DNA of 64,000 bases from Gammaproteobacteria bacterium (GTDB lineage Bacteria > Pseudomonadota > Gammaproteobacteria > Nevskiales > Nevskiaceae): the NCBI GenBank assembly GCA_026398815.1, contig JAPLSA010000030.1:1-64000 (forward strand), written 5' to 3'. Positions 32,804-44,784 of this stretch are shown here, piece after piece. The notes beneath the pieces were generated by a model that did no database searches, was not told the DNA's origin, and saw nothing but the letters and a program-made list of their open reading frames with translations. Position numbers and translations under genes: made by a program. Position 1 is the stretch's first letter. Each line of letters starts with the position of its first letter.

Positions 32804-34354
32804 ATGGAATCCAGTGTCCTCATCGGCCGCGGTGCCGACGCCGACAGCCCCCAGCAGTGGCTGCTGGCCCGCTACGGCAATCGCCACGGCCTGATCGCCG
32901 GTGCCACCGGCACCGGCAAGACGGTGACCCTTCAAAGCCTCTGCGAAGGCTTTTCCGACCTCGGCGTGCCGGTGTTCGCCGCCGACATCAAGGGTGATCT
33001 GTCGGGCCTGTCGATGGCCGGCAATGCGGCGCCGAAGCTGGTCGAGCGGGCGGCCCACGTCGGCCTGACGAACTACGCGCCGACCGTCTACCCGGTGGTG
33101 TTCTGGGATGTCTTCGGCGCCCAGGGCCATCCGCTGCGCGGCACGGTGTCGGATCTCGGCCCGCTGCTGCTGGCGCGGCTGCTGGGCCTGAGCGAGGTGC
33201 AGGAAGCGGTGCTGCAGCTGGTGTTCAAGTACTGCGACGACCAGGGCCTGCTGCTGCTTGATCTGAAGGATCTGAAGGCCGCACTCAATCACGTCGCCGA
33301 GAACGCCAAGACGCTCGGCCCGGACTACGGCCTGATCTCGAAGGCCTCGATCGGCGCGATCCAGCGCGGCCTGGTCGCGCTGGAGGCCGATGGCGCGGAA
33401 AGCTTCTTCGGCGAGCCGGCGCTCGACCTCGACGACCTGATGCGTCAGGACATGACCGGCCGGGGCGTGATCAACATCCTGGCCGCCGACCTGCTGTACC
33501 AGAAGCCGGCGCTGTACTCGACCTTCCTGCTGTGGCTCCTGTCGGAGCTGTTCGAGCGGCTGCCGGAGGCCGGCGATCTGGATCGCCCGAAGCTGGTGTT
33601 CTTCTTCGACGAAGCGCATCTGCTGTTCGCCGATGCCCCGAAGGCGCTGGTGCAGAAGGTCGAGCAGGTGGTGCGGCTGATCCGTTCGAAGGGCGTCGGC
33701 GTCTACTTCGTCACCCAGAACCCGCTGGACCTGCCGGACAACGTGCTTGGCCAGCTCGGCAACCGCGTGCAGCACGCGCTGCGTGCCTTCACGCCGCGCG
33801 ACCAGAAAGCGGTGAAGGCGGCGGCCGAAACCTTCCGGCCGAATCCGAAGCTCGACGTGACCGAGGTGATCCAGCAGCTCGGCGTCGGTGAAGCGCTGGT
33901 GTCCTGCCTCGGCGACGGCGGCGTGCCCGGCATCGTCGAACGCACGCTGATCCGGCCACCGCGCTCGCGGATCGGTGCCATCAGCGCCGACGAACGCAAG
34001 CTGGTGCGCGGCCGCAGTCCGGTCGGCGCCAAGTACGACACGGCGGTCGATCGCGAATCGGCTTACGAAAAGCTCAACGCCCGCGCCACGGCAGCGGCCG
34101 AAGCCAGCGCTGCACCGCCGGCGGACACCGCCTCCGCCGGCAGCGGCTGGTGGGACCAGGGCAGCGCCCAGCCGCCTGCAGCTCCGGCCGACAAGCGGCC
34201 CGCCGCAGCGCGGCCGTCCAACCGGGAATCGGTGCTGGAAGCCGCCGCCAAAAGCGTGGTGCGCAGCGTCGGTTCGCAGGTCGGCCGGGAAGTCGGCCGG
34301 CAGCTGCTGCGCGGCCTGCTCGGCTCACTGGCCGGCGGCAGCCGCCGTCGCTGA
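32804..34354 (+). CDS. HerA-like ATPase (YjgR / DUF853 family)
   Basis: A protein of 516 residues. Walker A is [14 protein letters not shown] near residue 32-45 and Walker [13 protein letters not shown] near 270; [12 protein letters not shown] and [15 protein letters not shown] are family marks of the HerA/FtsK-superfamily protein YjgR (DUF853). The C-terminal 100 residues are low-complexity, with an Ala/Pro/Ser-rich linker and a basic [16 protein letters not shown] tail. The biological role of YjgR is not established; DNA translocation is inferred from fold. It converges on gltA, with a bidirectional terminator between. Confidence 0.9.
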   Translation: MESSVLIGRGADADSPQQWLLARYGNRHGLIAGATGTGKTVTLQSLCEGFSDLGVPVFAADIKGDLSGLSMAGNAAPKLVERAAHVGLTNYAPTVYPVVFWDVFGAQGHPLRGTVSDLGPLLLARLLGLSEVQEAVLQLVFKYCDDQGLLLLDLKDLKAALNHVAENAKTLGPDYGLISKASIGAIQRGLVALEADGAESFFGEPALDLDDLMRQDMTGRGVINILAADLLYQKPALYSTFLLWLLSELFERLPEAGDLDRPKLVFFFDEAHLLFADAPKALVQKVEQVVRLIRSKGVGVYFVTQNPLDLPDNVLGQLGNRVQHALRAFTPRDQKAVKAAAETFRPNPKLDVTEVIQQLGVGEALVSCLGDGGVPGIVERTLIRPPRSRIGAISADERKLVRGRSPVGAKYDTAVDRESAYEKLNARATAAAEASAAPPADTASAGSGWWDQGSAQPPAAPADKRPAAARPSNRESVLEAAAKSVVRSVGSQVGREVGRQLLRGLLGSLAGGSRRR

Positions 34355-34398
34355 ATCACCTCCGCCAGCCGCCGCGCCGGCGCGACTGGCGCCGTCAC

Positions 34399-34429
34399 GA
34401 AAAAGCCCGCCAGTCGGCGGGCTTTTTCG
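34399..34429. terminator. bidirectional rho-independent terminator
   Basis: AAAAAGCCCGCC-AGTC-GGCGGGCTTTTT forms a 12-bp A/T-flanked stem between two convergent genes and can end transcripts from both. Confidence 0.92.
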
Positions 34430-34444
34430 TGGCGCGGGTGCGGA

Positions 34445-35740
<1,296 letters not shown>

Positions 35741-35967
35741 CGCATCATCTCCGTCGGACTGTGGGGACATCACGCTGTATGCCCCGCAAAAAATGTGCAG
35801 TGCCGCATTCAATCCGCGCAATTCCACGTCTGCACGCCCTGAGGCGGCGGAAAGGTCTTGGGGGATATCCCGGCGAGTCGGTGAAGCATAACGATTTTCC
35901 CGGCCTTTCGGCGAGCGCGGGCCACTGGCGGACCGTTCCGATCGACGATTTTCCAGCCCGAAAAACG

Positions 35968-35993
35968 AAAAAGCCGCCCGAAGGCGGCTTTTT
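35968..35993 (-). terminator. rho-independent terminator of rpmE
   Basis: AAAAAGCCGCC-CGAA-GGCGGCTTTTT, symmetrical, lies 39 bases past the rpmE stop on the minus strand, before gltA. Confidence 0.9.
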
Positions 35994-36031
35994 CAAGCGC
36001 GGCAGGCGTGCTGCCTGCCTGCGGCCCGAGT

Positions 36032-36241
36032 TCAGGCGGCGGCGCCGGCGTAGCGCTTGCGGAACTTGTCGATACGGCCGCCGACATCGGCCACCTTCTG
36101 CTTGCCCGTGTAGAACGGGTGGCACTTCGAGCAGACTTCGATCTGCAGATCACGGCCGACCGTCGAGCGCGTGGCGAACGTATTGCCACAGCTGCAGTTG
36201 ACGTTGATGGCGACGTAGTTCGGGTGGATGTCGGGCTTCAT
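36032..36241 (-). CDS. rpmE: 50S ribosomal protein L31 (zinc-binding form)
   Basis: A protein of 69 residues: [20 protein letters not shown] is the usual L31 N-terminus. Cysteines 16, 18, 37 and 40 (NCSCGN and [11 protein letters not shown]) form the zinc site, so this is the Zn-containing paralogue rather than the Cys-free YkgM-like form made under zinc starvation. The IDKFRKRY C-terminus is normal. Confidence 0.97.
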   Translation of the reverse strand: MKPDIHPNYVAINVNCSCGNTFATRSTVGRDLQIEVCSKCHPFYTGKQKVADVGGRIDKFRKRYAGAAA

Positions 36242-36344
36242 TGCGATCTCTCGGAATTTGCAGCCCGGACGGATCGGCTCGGGCGAAGGGACGCGGATTG
36301 TAAAGAAGCCGCTGGCGAACGGCAAGCCGCGAAACCGCCGTCCG

Positions 36345-36743
36345 TCAGTCGCTCTCGGCCTCGACGTCGACGGTGTGCTCGTCGCCCTCGTCCGACACCC
36401 AGACCCGCACCGTCATCGGCCGGCAGCACACCGAGCAGTCCTCAGAATAGGTCTGCGAGCCGGCCGACAGATCGACGATCAGCGGAATTTCCTCCCAGCA
36501 GGCCGGGCAGGTGACACGCGTTTCCTCCAGCCCGTCGGCGTCCTTGGCGTCCGGTTCCGCCTCGCTGACTTCCTCGACCTCCACCGTGTATTCGTCGTCT
36601 TCGTCGACGATCAGGCGCACGGTCATCGGCGTGTCGCAGACGCAGCACTCCTCTTCCCAGGTCTTCGAGCCCTTGGCCGGATTGACGGTCAGCGGGATCG
36701 CTTCGTGGCAGGCCGGGCAGATGACTTCAACGTCTTCGCGCAT
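36345..36743 (-). CDS. tandem CPXCG cysteine-rich protein
   Basis: A protein of 132 residues made of two copies of a small domain usually found alone in about 60-70 residue proteins. Copy 1: CPAC at 9-12 and CCVC at 33-36. Copy 2: CPAC at 79-82 and CSVCC at 103-107. Each has the IPLxVxxxxGSxTxxExCxVCxxPMTVRxxV pattern and looks like a zinc ribbon. An acidic linker ([18 protein letters not shown]) joins them. The canonical CPxCG glycine is His or Trp here. Function unknown. It follows hemW by 18 bases and is the last gene of the msrP-rph-rdgB-hemW run. Confidence 0.85.
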   Translation of the reverse strand: MREDVEVICPACHEAIPLTVNPAKGSKTWEEECCVCDTPMTVRLIVDEDDEYTVEVEEVSEAEPDAKDADGLEETRVTCPACWEEIPLIVDLSAGSQTYSEDCSVCCRPMTVRVWVSDEGDEHTVDVEAESD

Positions 36744-36761
36744 GGTCGGGCGGGCGGTGAG

Positions 36762-37910
36762 CTAGAGAAATTCGGCGACCAGTGTATTCAGATGCGCGCG
36801 CCCGAGGGAGGTCGGCCGATGGTGGCCGTCGACGTGCTCGACGAGCCCCTTCGCGGCCAGCGCCGACAGCGTGCCGGCGAGTGCGGCAAACGGCAGGCCG
36901 GTGCGGGATTCGAGAAGTCCGGCGGTGAAGCCCTCGTTCAGCCGCAGCGCGTTCATGACGAATTCGAACGGCAGTTCGGCAGCATCGAGACGGCGCTGTT
37001 CCTGGATCGCGTCGACGCTGCCGGCGCCGGCCTGGAAGCTGCGCGGCAGCTTGTGGCGGGCGCGCCGCTCGATGCCATCGGCGAAGGTCCGCTTGCCGTG
37101 GGCGCCGGCGCCGATGCCGAGGTAATCGCCGAACTGCCAGTAGTTGCGGTTGTGTCGGCACTGGCGGCCGGCCGTCGCGTAGGCCGACACCTCGTACTGC
37201 ACGTAGCCGGCGTCGGCCAGCAGGGCCTGACCGGCCAGCTGCATGGTCCAGGCGCTGTCATCGTCCGGCAGCGGTGGCGGCTGCGCCGCGAACGCGGTGT
37301 TCGGCTCCAGGGTCAGCTGGTAATAGCTCAGGTGCTCGGGCGCCAGCCGGATCGCCGCGCGCAGGTCGGCCGTCGCTTCGGCTTCGGTCTGCTGCGGCAG
37401 CGCGTACATCAGGTCCAGGTTCAGGTTGTCGAAGCCGGCGCGGCGGGCGATGTCGACGGTCTTCACCACGTCGCCATGGCCGTGGATGCGGCCCAGACGC
37501 TTCAGCATCGCGTCGTTAAGGCTCTGCACGCCGATCGACAGCCGGTTGACGCCAGCCGCGCGGTAATCGCGGAAATTGCCGGCATCGACAGTGCCCGGAT
37601 TGGCTTCCAGCGTGATCTCGATGTCCGGCGCGAAATGCAGCCGGGCGGCGAAGGCGTCCAGCACACGGCCGATGGCCCGGCCGGAGAACAGGCTCGGCGT
37701 GCCACCGCCCATGAAGATCGAGCTGATCGGCCGCGGCTCCGGCTGCGCAAGCTCGAAGTCCAGATCGCGGATCAGCGCCGCGACGTAGGCATCCTCCGGC
37801 ATCGTCCCGCGCAGGCTGTGGGAATTGAAATCGCAGTACGGGCATTTCTGCACGCACCACGGGAAATGCAGGTAGAGCGCCAGCGGGATCGCCGCCGGAT
37901 CGAAGCTCAC
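36762..37910 (-). CDS. hemW: heme chaperone / radical SAM protein HemW
   Basis: A protein of 382 residues (E. coli HemW 378). The radical-SAM cluster motif is [10 protein letters not shown] (Cys19, 23, 26), the HemW form CxxxCxxC followed by Phe. [17 protein letters not shown] and [13 protein letters not shown] are family segments. HemW-type proteins bind heme and insert it into respiratory enzymes, and were formerly called oxygen-independent coproporphyrinogen oxidase-like. The GTG at 37910 overlaps the rdgB stop (GTGA). Confidence 0.94.
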   Translation of the reverse strand: MSFDPAAIPLALYLHFPWCVQKCPYCDFNSHSLRGTMPEDAYVAALIRDLDFELAQPEPRPISSIFMGGGTPSLFSGRAIGRVLDAFAARLHFAPDIEITLEANPGTVDAGNFRDYRAAGVNRLSIGVQSLNDAMLKRLGRIHGHGDVVKTVDIARRAGFDNLNLDLMYALPQQTEAEATADLRAAIRLAPEHLSYYQLTLEPNTAFAAQPPPLPDDDSAWTMQLAGQALLADAGYVQYEVSAYATAGRQCRHNRNYWQFGDYLGIGAGAHGKRTFADGIERRARHKLPRSFQAGAGSVDAIQEQRRLDAAELPFEFVMNALRLNEGFTAGLLESRTGLPFAALAGTLSALAAKGLVEHVDGHHRPTSLGRAHLNTLVAEFL

Positions 37911-38500
37911 GGCTGCGGCAGTTGCGCCAGCAGCGCCGCGAACGCGCGCGCCCGGTGGCTGCGGGCGTTCTTTGCCTCGGCACTCATCTCGGCGGCGCTC
38001 AGGCCGGTTTCCGGATCGAGGAACAGCGGGTCGTAGCCGAAACCCTGTGCACCGCGCGGCACGCGCAGGATCTGCCCCGGCCAGGCGCCGAATGCGATCA
38101 GCGGCACCGGGTCATCGGCATGGCGCAGCAGTGCCAGCACCGAAATGAAACGGGCGCCACGCTGGCCGTCCGCGACATCGGCCAGCGCCGCCAGCAGCTT
38201 GGCGTTGTTGGCGGCATCGTCGCCGTGGCCGCCGGCATAACGCGCCGAATGCACGCCGGGCGCCCCACCCAGGGCCGCCACTTCCAGCCCGGAATCGTCG
38301 GCAATCGCCGGCAGACCGGAAACACGCGCCGCGTGGCGCGCCTTGATCAGCGCGTTCTCGACAAAGGTCGGCGCGCTTTCCTCCGGCTCGACGTCGCTGA
38401 ACTCCGACACCAGCCGCAACTGGTAGCCGAGCGGCGCCAGCAGCGCTTCGAGTTCGACGAGCTTCTTGCGGTTGCGGCTGGCGAGAACGAGATCAGCCAT
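37907..38500 (-). CDS. rdgB: XTP/dITP pyrophosphatase (RdgB/HAM1)
   Basis: A protein of 197 residues, equal to E. coli RdgB in length. It hydrolyses non-canonical purine triphosphates (XTP, dITP, ITP) to monophosphates. Motifs: [16 protein letters not shown] (SxNxxK), [41 protein letters not shown], and GFGYDPLF near the C-terminus. It starts 15 bases after the rph stop and its stop overlaps the hemW GTG, so it is central in a co-transcribed run. Confidence 0.95.
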   Translation of the reverse strand: MADLVLASRNRKKLVELEALLAPLGYQLRLVSEFSDVEPEESAPTFVENALIKARHAARVSGLPAIADDSGLEVAALGGAPGVHSARYAGGHGDDAANNAKLLAALADVADGQRGARFISVLALLRHADDPVPLIAFGAWPGQILRVPRGAQGFGYDPLFLDPETGLSAAEMSAEAKNARSHRARAFAALLAQLPQP

Positions 38501-38515
38501 GACGCGCCACCCGGA

Positions 38516-39229
38516 TCAGCGACCGAGCGCCGCCCGCTGCGCGACGCACAGTTCGGCAATGCCCTTCTGCGCCAGCGCCAGCATCGCGTCGAGTTCGTCG
38601 CGGCGGAAGGCGTGGCCTTCGGCGGTGCCCTGCACTTCGATGAAGCCGCCGGCCTCGTTCATGACCACGTTCATGTCGGTTTCGCAGCCGGAGTCTTCCG
38701 GGTAGTCGAGGTCGAGCACCGGCACACCGTTGACGATGCCGACCGATACTGCCGCTACCTGTCCGTGCAGCGGATCGCGCTTGAGCTTGCCGATCTTGCG
38801 CAGGTGGGCGACGGCATCGACCAGCGCGACATAGCCGCCGGTAATGCTGGCGGTGCGGGTGCCGCCGTCGGCCTGCAGCACGTCGCAGTCGATGGTGATG
38901 GTGATGCCGGCCATCGCGTCGAGATCGAGCACCGAACGCAAGCTGCGGCCGATCAAACGCTGGATTTCCTGGGTGCGACCGTTCTGCTTGCCCTGCGCGG
39001 CTTCGCGCTTGGAGCGGGTGTGGGTCGAGCGCGGCAGCATGCCGTACTCGGCGGTCAGCCAGCCGCCGTCCTTCTTCCAGGCCGGGCCGCGCTCCTCGAT
39101 GCTGGCCGTGCACAGCACCCGGGTGTCGCCGAACGCCACCAGCACCGAGCCTTCGGCATGGCGCGTGAACTGGCGCTCGATGGTGACGGCGCGCAGCTGG
39201 TCGGGGGCTCTACCGGAGGGTCTGGTCAC
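38516..39229 (-). CDS. rph: ribonuclease PH
   Basis: A protein of 237 residues (E. coli 238). It trims tRNA 3' ends with phosphate. [18 protein letters not shown] is the standard N-terminus, [19 protein letters not shown] the RNA-binding basic segment, and [17 protein letters not shown] the phosphate site; [11 protein letters not shown] is also conserved. The GTG at 39229 is chosen because it gives the family N-terminus and overlaps the msrQ stop as GTGA; upstream residues would lie inside msrQ. Confidence 0.96.
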   Translation of the reverse strand: MTRPSGRAPDQLRAVTIERQFTRHAEGSVLVAFGDTRVLCTASIEERGPAWKKDGGWLTAEYGMLPRSTHTRSKREAAQGKQNGRTQEIQRLIGRSLRSVLDLDAMAGITITIDCDVLQADGGTRTASITGGYVALVDAVAHLRKIGKLKRDPLHGQVAAVSVGIVNGVPVLDLDYPEDSGCETDMNVVMNEAGGFIEVQGTAEGHAFRRDELDAMLALAQKGIAELCVAQRAALGR

Positions 39230-39872
39230 GAGGGGGAGGCTGGGGAAACGGAACGGGCGCGGAGTATAGCGCTGCGCACTTTCGGCCAAGGCCAGCGCCA
39301 GAGCAGCAAAACGCTAAGGATCGCCGCGTACAGCAGCGGGTCGCTCAAGTCTTTCTTGACCAACCAGACGTAGTGCAGCACGCCCAGTACGGCGGCCGGA
39401 TAGACAAGCCGGTGCAGGGCTTTCCAGCGTCGTCCGAGCCGCCGCTGCCAGCCGTCGGTCGAGGTGATCGCCAGCGGCAGCAGGAACAGCCAGGCGGCGA
39501 AGCCGGCGGTGATGTACAGCCGCTTGACCAGATCCTCGGCCAGCTGCGCCAGCGCCTGCGCCGGTTCGAGGATGTTGAGGTCGAAGACGATGTAGACCGC
39601 GAAATGCAGGCAGATGTACGCATAGGCCCACAAGCCCACGGTGCGGCGCAGCTTCAGCGGCCAGATCCAGCCGCTGAAGCTGCGCAGCGGCGTCATCGCC
39701 AGGCTCAGCAGCAGCAGGCGCAGCGACCAGTCGCCAAGCGCGCGTTCCAGAAACTCGATCGGATTGGCGCCGAGCTGGTCATGCAGGGTACGCAGGCCGA
39801 GCAGCACCAGCGGCGCCAGGCAGCCGGCCCAGACCAGCAATCGCGCCAGCCGCAGTCGCGCTGCAGCCGACA

Positions 39873-39873
<1 letters not shown>
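39226..39873 (-). CDS. msrQ: MsrQ, heme b membrane subunit of methionine sulfoxide reductase
   Basis: A protein of 215 residues with about six membrane helices. It is the ferric-reductase-like heme protein that passes quinol electrons to MsrP in the periplasm. [44 protein letters not shown] and [20 protein letters not shown] hold the family histidines. Its ATG overlaps the msrP stop (TGATG) and its own stop overlaps the rph GTG. Confidence 0.94.
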
Positions 39874-40850
<977 letters not shown>

Positions 40851-40930
40851 GGGTCACTCCTGCGAGCCTGCCCGACAGACAGCCGCCCGGGCCGGCAGTT
40901 GCCCGTAACATAGACAGGGAACGAAAGAAC

Positions 40931-41380
40931 ATGAATTCCGGACGCGTGAGCACAGCAGACAACCCCGCCCTGCAGGACCTGATCGACACCTTCGACATGC
41001 TGGGCGATTGGGAGGAGCGTTACCGCTACCTGATCGAACTGGGCCGCAAGCTGCCGGACATGCCGGAAGCCGAGCACGACGAGGCGCACAAGGTGCGCGG
41101 CTGCATGAGCCAGGTCTGGCTGGCCGGCGATGTCGATGCCGAGCAGCGCCTGCACCTGCGGGGCGACTCTGACGCCCACATCGTCAAGGGCCTGATCGCG
41201 CTGATCCTGGCGCTGACCGACGGCCGCACCGCGCGCGAAGTGCTGGACACCGACATCAAGGCCGCGTTCGCGCAGCTGGGGCTGGAAAGCCACCTGTCGA
41301 TGAACCGCCGCAACGGCTTCTACGCGATGGTCGAGCGGATCCGCCAGATGGCTGCAACGGCTGCGACGGCCGCCGGCTGA
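40931..41380 (+). CDS. sufE: SufE family sulfur acceptor protein
   Basis: A protein of 149 residues. SufE accepts persulfide sulfur from the SufS cysteine desulfurase and hands it to the Fe-S scaffold. The acceptor is Cys58 in KVRGCMSQVWL. DTFDMLGDWEERYRYLIELG and LGLESHLSMNRRNGFYAMVERI are standard. No sufS or sufBCD is nearby. The ATG at 40931 has a weak AGAAC-type ribosome site. Confidence 0.93.
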   Translation: MNSGRVSTADNPALQDLIDTFDMLGDWEERYRYLIELGRKLPDMPEAEHDEAHKVRGCMSQVWLAGDVDAEQRLHLRGDSDAHIVKGLIALILALTDGRTAREVLDTDIKAAFAQLGLESHLSMNRRNGFYAMVERIRQMAATAATAAG

Positions 41381-41405
41381 AGCGCACCGCCGGCCGCCGG
41401 CCGGC

Positions 41406-41888
41406 TCAGAGCGGGTAGATCATCGAGTTCGGAATCATCTCGCTGTCGTAGATGAATTCGCGGCGCGCGAACTTGAGGCCTTCTGCGGTGCGCACCACGA
41501 CATCGAGGCTGCGGCCGACGTTGTAGACCGTGCTCAGCTGGCTCAGCTTGGTGCGGAACACCGCGTAGTTCGCTTCCACGTCGAAGCGTCCGTCCGCCTC
41601 GCCGAGCAGACGCGGCAGGCCGACCACATGGCGCTGGTAGTAGGGATCGTGGAACAGCGTCTCGCGGATGCCGTAGGCGCGGTCCTTCAGCATGCCTTTG
41701 CTTTCGAAACTCAGGGTCGCCAGTGGAAAGCCGCGCTCGTGGTTCTCGCGCGGCTGCACGCGGTAGACGCAGTCCTCGATGAAGAACTCCGGCCACTGCT
41801 CCCAGAGGCCGGCATCGACGACATGCGCGTAGTCGGCGTAGAGCTGGACCAGCGCCTGCCAGTCCTCGAAACCGATCGCAGCACTCAT
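41406..41888 (-). CDS. aromatic-ring-hydroxylating dioxygenase, small (beta) subunit
   Basis: A protein of 160 residues with the cystatin/NTF2-like fold of Rieske oxygenase beta subunits: YADYAHVVDAGLWEQWPEFFIEDCVYRVQPRENHERG, TLFHDPYYQRHVVG and VGRSLDVVVRTAEGLKFARREFIYDSEMIPNSMIYPL. Its ATG overlaps the alpha subunit stop (ATGA). It resembles small subunits of salicylate 5-hydroxylase (NagH) and related enzymes, judged from context rather than alignment. Confidence 0.88.
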   Translation of the reverse strand: MSAAIGFEDWQALVQLYADYAHVVDAGLWEQWPEFFIEDCVYRVQPRENHERGFPLATLSFESKGMLKDRAYGIRETLFHDPYYQRHVVGLPRLLGEADGRFDVEANYAVFRTKLSQLSTVYNVGRSLDVVVRTAEGLKFARREFIYDSEMIPNSMIYPL

Positions 41889-43150
41889 CGGGCCATGACC
41901 TCGCGCCAGTAGCGGTACATGCCGCGGATCAGCGTTTCGGTGACCATGTGGTCGGTGTCCGCGACCTCGTCACCGCCGAGTTCCACGAGCGTGCGATGCC
42001 CGGGCTTGGCTTCGAAGCTTTCCTGCGAGAACTCGATGACCTCGCCGTCGTCCGCCGACACGAAGCCAGCCGGCCCGAACAGGTTGGCCTGACGCAGCCG
42101 CCGTTGGGTCATCTCCGGCGTGTCGTCCTCGAAGCCGAAATGGGTCCAGACGAAATCGAAGTGGCCGTGGCCATCGGGGACGATCTGCCGGGTCGACACG
42201 CTGTTGACCTGCTGCTGCAGGATCACGCTCGGGAACAGCGTGGTCATCACCGCCGTCGGGCCGTTCCACCAGGGCTCGGGGACGATGTCGAGAAAGCGCG
42301 GGTCGTGCAGCGCCATCGTCTGCTTGAAGCTCGACACCCGCGACACTTCGGTCACCGCGCCGGCATTGCCGCGCGTCGAGATCATCGCCGCGTGGCGATG
42401 GCGCGCATCCATGACCATCTGCGCGCGGTTGTCGGCTCGCCACAGGCCGAAGGTCACGAACCAGGTGTGCAGCAGGCCCGGGTGATACGGGTCCTTGATG
42501 TTCTCCTGCATCAGCTTCCAGTTACCCGGAATGCGCTGGCGGTTGTAGCCGAGAATGTTGAGCTTGCGGCCATCGAACAGGCGATCGAAGTAGCGCAGCA
42601 CTTCGGGGCCGACGAAGTCCTCGAACGGTTCCACATCGTGATCGAAGCTGGCGAACACCACGCCACCGCGCACCGCGACCTTGAGCCGGGTCAGGCCATG
42701 CTCGGCGAAGTTGAAATCGGCCGGCATGCCGCCCTGGACCACGCCGTCACGCTTGACGCCATGGCGCATCGGCACGCCGCGCAGGCGGCCGTCGAGCGCG
42801 TAATTCCACTGGTGATACGGACAGACGAAGGCCTGCGCGTTGCCGTGGCGCGCGCGGCAGAAGGCCACGCCGCGATGCGCGCAGGCGTTCTCGACGACAT
42901 GGATCGCACCGTCGAGCGCACGCACCAGGATCACCGAACGCTCGCCGATCTCGGTGCGCTTGTAGTCGCCCGGCTTGGGGATTTCCGCTTCCAGCCCGAC
43001 GTAGCACCAGTGCTTTTCGTAGAAGAAGCGCTGCAGTTCCAGCGTGTGCAGCGCCGGATCGTTGTAGACCGCGAACGGAATGCGGCTGGTGCCGCGCTCC
43101 CAGTTCATCGGCGCCGCAGTCAGTTCGGCAAGGGCAATCGGCGCGTTCAT
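41885..43150 (-). CDS. aromatic-ring-hydroxylating dioxygenase, large (alpha) subunit
   Basis: A protein of 421 residues. The Rieske [2Fe-2S] ligands are Cys90/His92 (ACAHRG) and Cys110/His113 (CPYHQW). The mononuclear iron site is NIKDPYHPGLLH with Asp220, His223 and His228 as bridging and ligand residues. With gentisate dioxygenase two genes upstream, the best guess is a salicylate 5-hydroxylase-like enzyme (NagG type) that makes gentisate; anthranilate or another ortho-substituted benzoate remains possible. No ferredoxin or reductase gene is beside it. It follows the alpha/beta hydrolase gene by 10 bases. Confidence 0.9.
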   Translation of the reverse strand: MNAPIALAELTAAPMNWERGTSRIPFAVYNDPALHTLELQRFFYEKHWCYVGLEAEIPKPGDYKRTEIGERSVILVRALDGAIHVVENACAHRGVAFCRARHGNAQAFVCPYHQWNYALDGRLRGVPMRHGVKRDGVVQGGMPADFNFAEHGLTRLKVAVRGGVVFASFDHDVEPFEDFVGPEVLRYFDRLFDGRKLNILGYNRQRIPGNWKLMQENIKDPYHPGLLHTWFVTFGLWRADNRAQMVMDARHRHAAMISTRGNAGAVTEVSRVSSFKQTMALHDPRFLDIVPEPWWNGPTAVMTTLFPSVILQQQVNSVSTRQIVPDGHGHFDFVWTHFGFEDDTPEMTQRRLRQANLFGPAGFVSADDGEVIEFSQESFEAKPGHRTLVELGGDEVADTDHMVTETLIRGMYRYWREVMAR

Positions 43151-43160
43151 CGCGATGCGC

Positions 43161-43880
43161 TCAGGCCAGCCGCGCCAGCACGGCGGACAGCTCGGCCGGG
43201 CTGTCCATCATCAGGCAGTGGCCGCCGGCCAGACGGTCGAGCGTCCAGCCCGGCGCATTGGCGTAGCGGGCGGCTTCGGCCTGGAACGGGCTCGGCTGCC
43301 AGTGGTCGGCAACGATGTAGCTGCGCGGAATCGCATCGGCCGCGCCATTCAGCAGCACCGGCCACTGGAAAGTGGCCAGCGACTGCGCATTGCACTGCCG
43401 CTCCATCCATTCGGTGATCGCAGGCGTCTGGCCGAACAGCGCGCCGGGAATCGGCGGAATCAGGCCGTCATGGTCACGCGCCTGATGGAAGTGGCCGATG
43501 AAGATATCCGCGGCCTCCTTCGGCAGGTTGCGGCGAATGCAGTCGGCCAGGTTCTCGCCGTGGGTCGGCACGAAGGCATCGAGATAGACCAGCCGTTTGA
43601 TCTTCGTGGCCATGCGATCGGCCGCCGAGGTGATCACCATGCCGCCATACGAGTGGCCGACCAGGATCACCTCGTTCAGTTCCTCGGCGGCGATCAGGCC
43701 GAGCACGTCGCGGGTATGGGTTTCCAGGGTGATGCGCTCGCCACCGAGATGGCGCGATTCGCCGTTGCCGGTCAGGGTCGGCGTGAACACCGTGTGGCCG
43801 GCGGCGCGCAGGGTTTTCGCGACCTCGCGCCAGCACCAGCCGCCGTGCCAGGCGCCGTGAATCAGGACGTAATTGGCCAT
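43161..43880 (-). CDS. alpha/beta hydrolase, esterase of the SABP2-like type
   Basis: A protein of 239 residues. LIHGAWHGGWCWREVAKTLRAAGH is the HGAxHG oxyanion segment; GHSYGGMV holds nucleophile Ser77; RLAGGHCLMMDSP near the end holds the catalytic His. This is the fold group of plant methyl salicylate esterase SABP2 and of bacterial salicylate ester hydrolases. Its position just before a Rieske oxygenase and after gentisate-pathway genes suggests it frees salicylate from an ester. The C-C hydrolase alternative is less likely from the N-terminal motif. Confidence 0.82.
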   Translation of the reverse strand: MANYVLIHGAWHGGWCWREVAKTLRAAGHTVFTPTLTGNGESRHLGGERITLETHTRDVLGLIAAEELNEVILVGHSYGGMVITSAADRMATKIKRLVYLDAFVPTHGENLADCIRRNLPKEAADIFIGHFHQARDHDGLIPPIPGALFGQTPAITEWMERQCNAQSLATFQWPVLLNGAADAIPRSYIVADHWQPSPFQAEAARYANAPGWTLDRLAGGHCLMMDSPAELSAVLARLA

Positions 43881-43923
43881 GCCGCACTCCTCTCGCTATT
43901 GATTTTGTAAAGCCTCAAAACAT

Positions 43924-44049
43924 CCGGAGCACAGAGGCACGGAGGTGAAAAGCAAGGACACCAAGAAAAGCGGAATCTGCTTTCAGCGCCATTCGAAAAA
44001 GCCCGCTTTGTGTCCTTGCTTGGCTTCTCTTTGTGCCTTTGTGCTCCGG
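43924..44049. repeat. 126-bp inverted repeat inside the catabolic cluster
   Basis: Left arm 43924-43961 and right arm 44010-44049 are inverted copies (outer CCGGAGCACA-AGGCAC and inner AAGCAAGGACAC are almost perfect, with a short gapped middle). The loop is about 48 bases and contains a nested AAAGCGG/CCGCTTT pairing. It fills the gap between the hydrolase and FAH genes. It looks like a dispersed non-coding repeat (MITE-like) or a large mRNA hairpin. Confidence 0.75.
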
Positions 44050-44065
44050 GCTTTTGCGGCAGTCG

Positions 44066-44761
44066 TCAGCGCGCGATCCGCACTTCGACGCCACTCAAGC
44101 CGGCGATCGAGCCGACCATCCGATCGCCCGGCAGCACCGCTGCCACACCTTCCGGGGTGCCGGTCATGATCAGGTCGCCCGGCTCCAGCGCATCGAACAT
44201 CGACAGCTGGGCGATCGACTCGGCGACCGACCAGATCAGCTTGTCGATGTCCGACGACTGCCGGGCCTGATCGTTGACGCTCAGCGCGATCGCCGCGTGC
44301 TGCGGATGGCCGATGTCGGCCGCGCGGTGGATCGCGCCGATCGGTGCTGATTGCGCGAAGGACTTGCCGAACTCCCAGGGCCGGCCCTTGTCTCGGGCGT
44401 CGAGCTGCAGGTCGCGGCGAGTCATGTCGAGACCGACCGCATAGCCGTAGACATGATCGAGCGCGGTCTCGACCGGGATGTCGGCGCCGCCGGTGCCGAT
44501 CGCCACCACCAGTTCGATCTCGTGATGGAAGTTCGATGTGCGCGGCGGATACGGAATGGTCGCCGGCGTGCTGGCATCGACCGCCGCCTGCGCCGGCTTC
44601 ATGAAGAAGAACGGCGCTTCGCGATCCGGATCGCGGCCCATCTCGCGGGCATGCGCGGCGTAGTTGCGGCCGACGCAGAAGATGCGGTTCACCGGGAAGC
44701 GCTCGGCGCGGCCGGCGATGCTCAGGCTGCGCGGCTGGGGGGCGGGAATGGCGTAGGTCAT
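44066..44761 (-). CDS. fumarylacetoacetate hydrolase family protein (fumarylpyruvate hydrolase-like)
   Basis: A protein of 231 residues, the usual size of single-domain FAH enzymes. IFCVGRNYAAHAREMGRD, FFFMKPAQAAV, FHHEIELVVAIG (metal-binding glutamates), GYAVGLDMTRRDLQ and DLIMTGTPEGVAAVLPGD are family marks. In gentisate pathways the paralogue NagK hydrolyses fumarylpyruvate to fumarate and pyruvate, or maleylpyruvate directly. The ATG at 44761 is preferred; a TTG at 44788 would overlap the dioxygenase stop. Confidence 0.9.
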   Translation of the reverse strand: MTYAIPAPQPRSLSIAGRAERFPVNRIFCVGRNYAAHAREMGRDPDREAPFFFMKPAQAAVDASTPATIPYPPRTSNFHHEIELVVAIGTGGADIPVETALDHVYGYAVGLDMTRRDLQLDARDKGRPWEFGKSFAQSAPIGAIHRAADIGHPQHAAIALSVNDQARQSSDIDKLIWSVAESIAQLSMFDALEPGDLIMTGTPEGVAAVLPGDRMVGSIAGLSGVEVRIAR

Positions 44762-44784
44762 GGCAGTGGATGGCGGCAGTGGAG

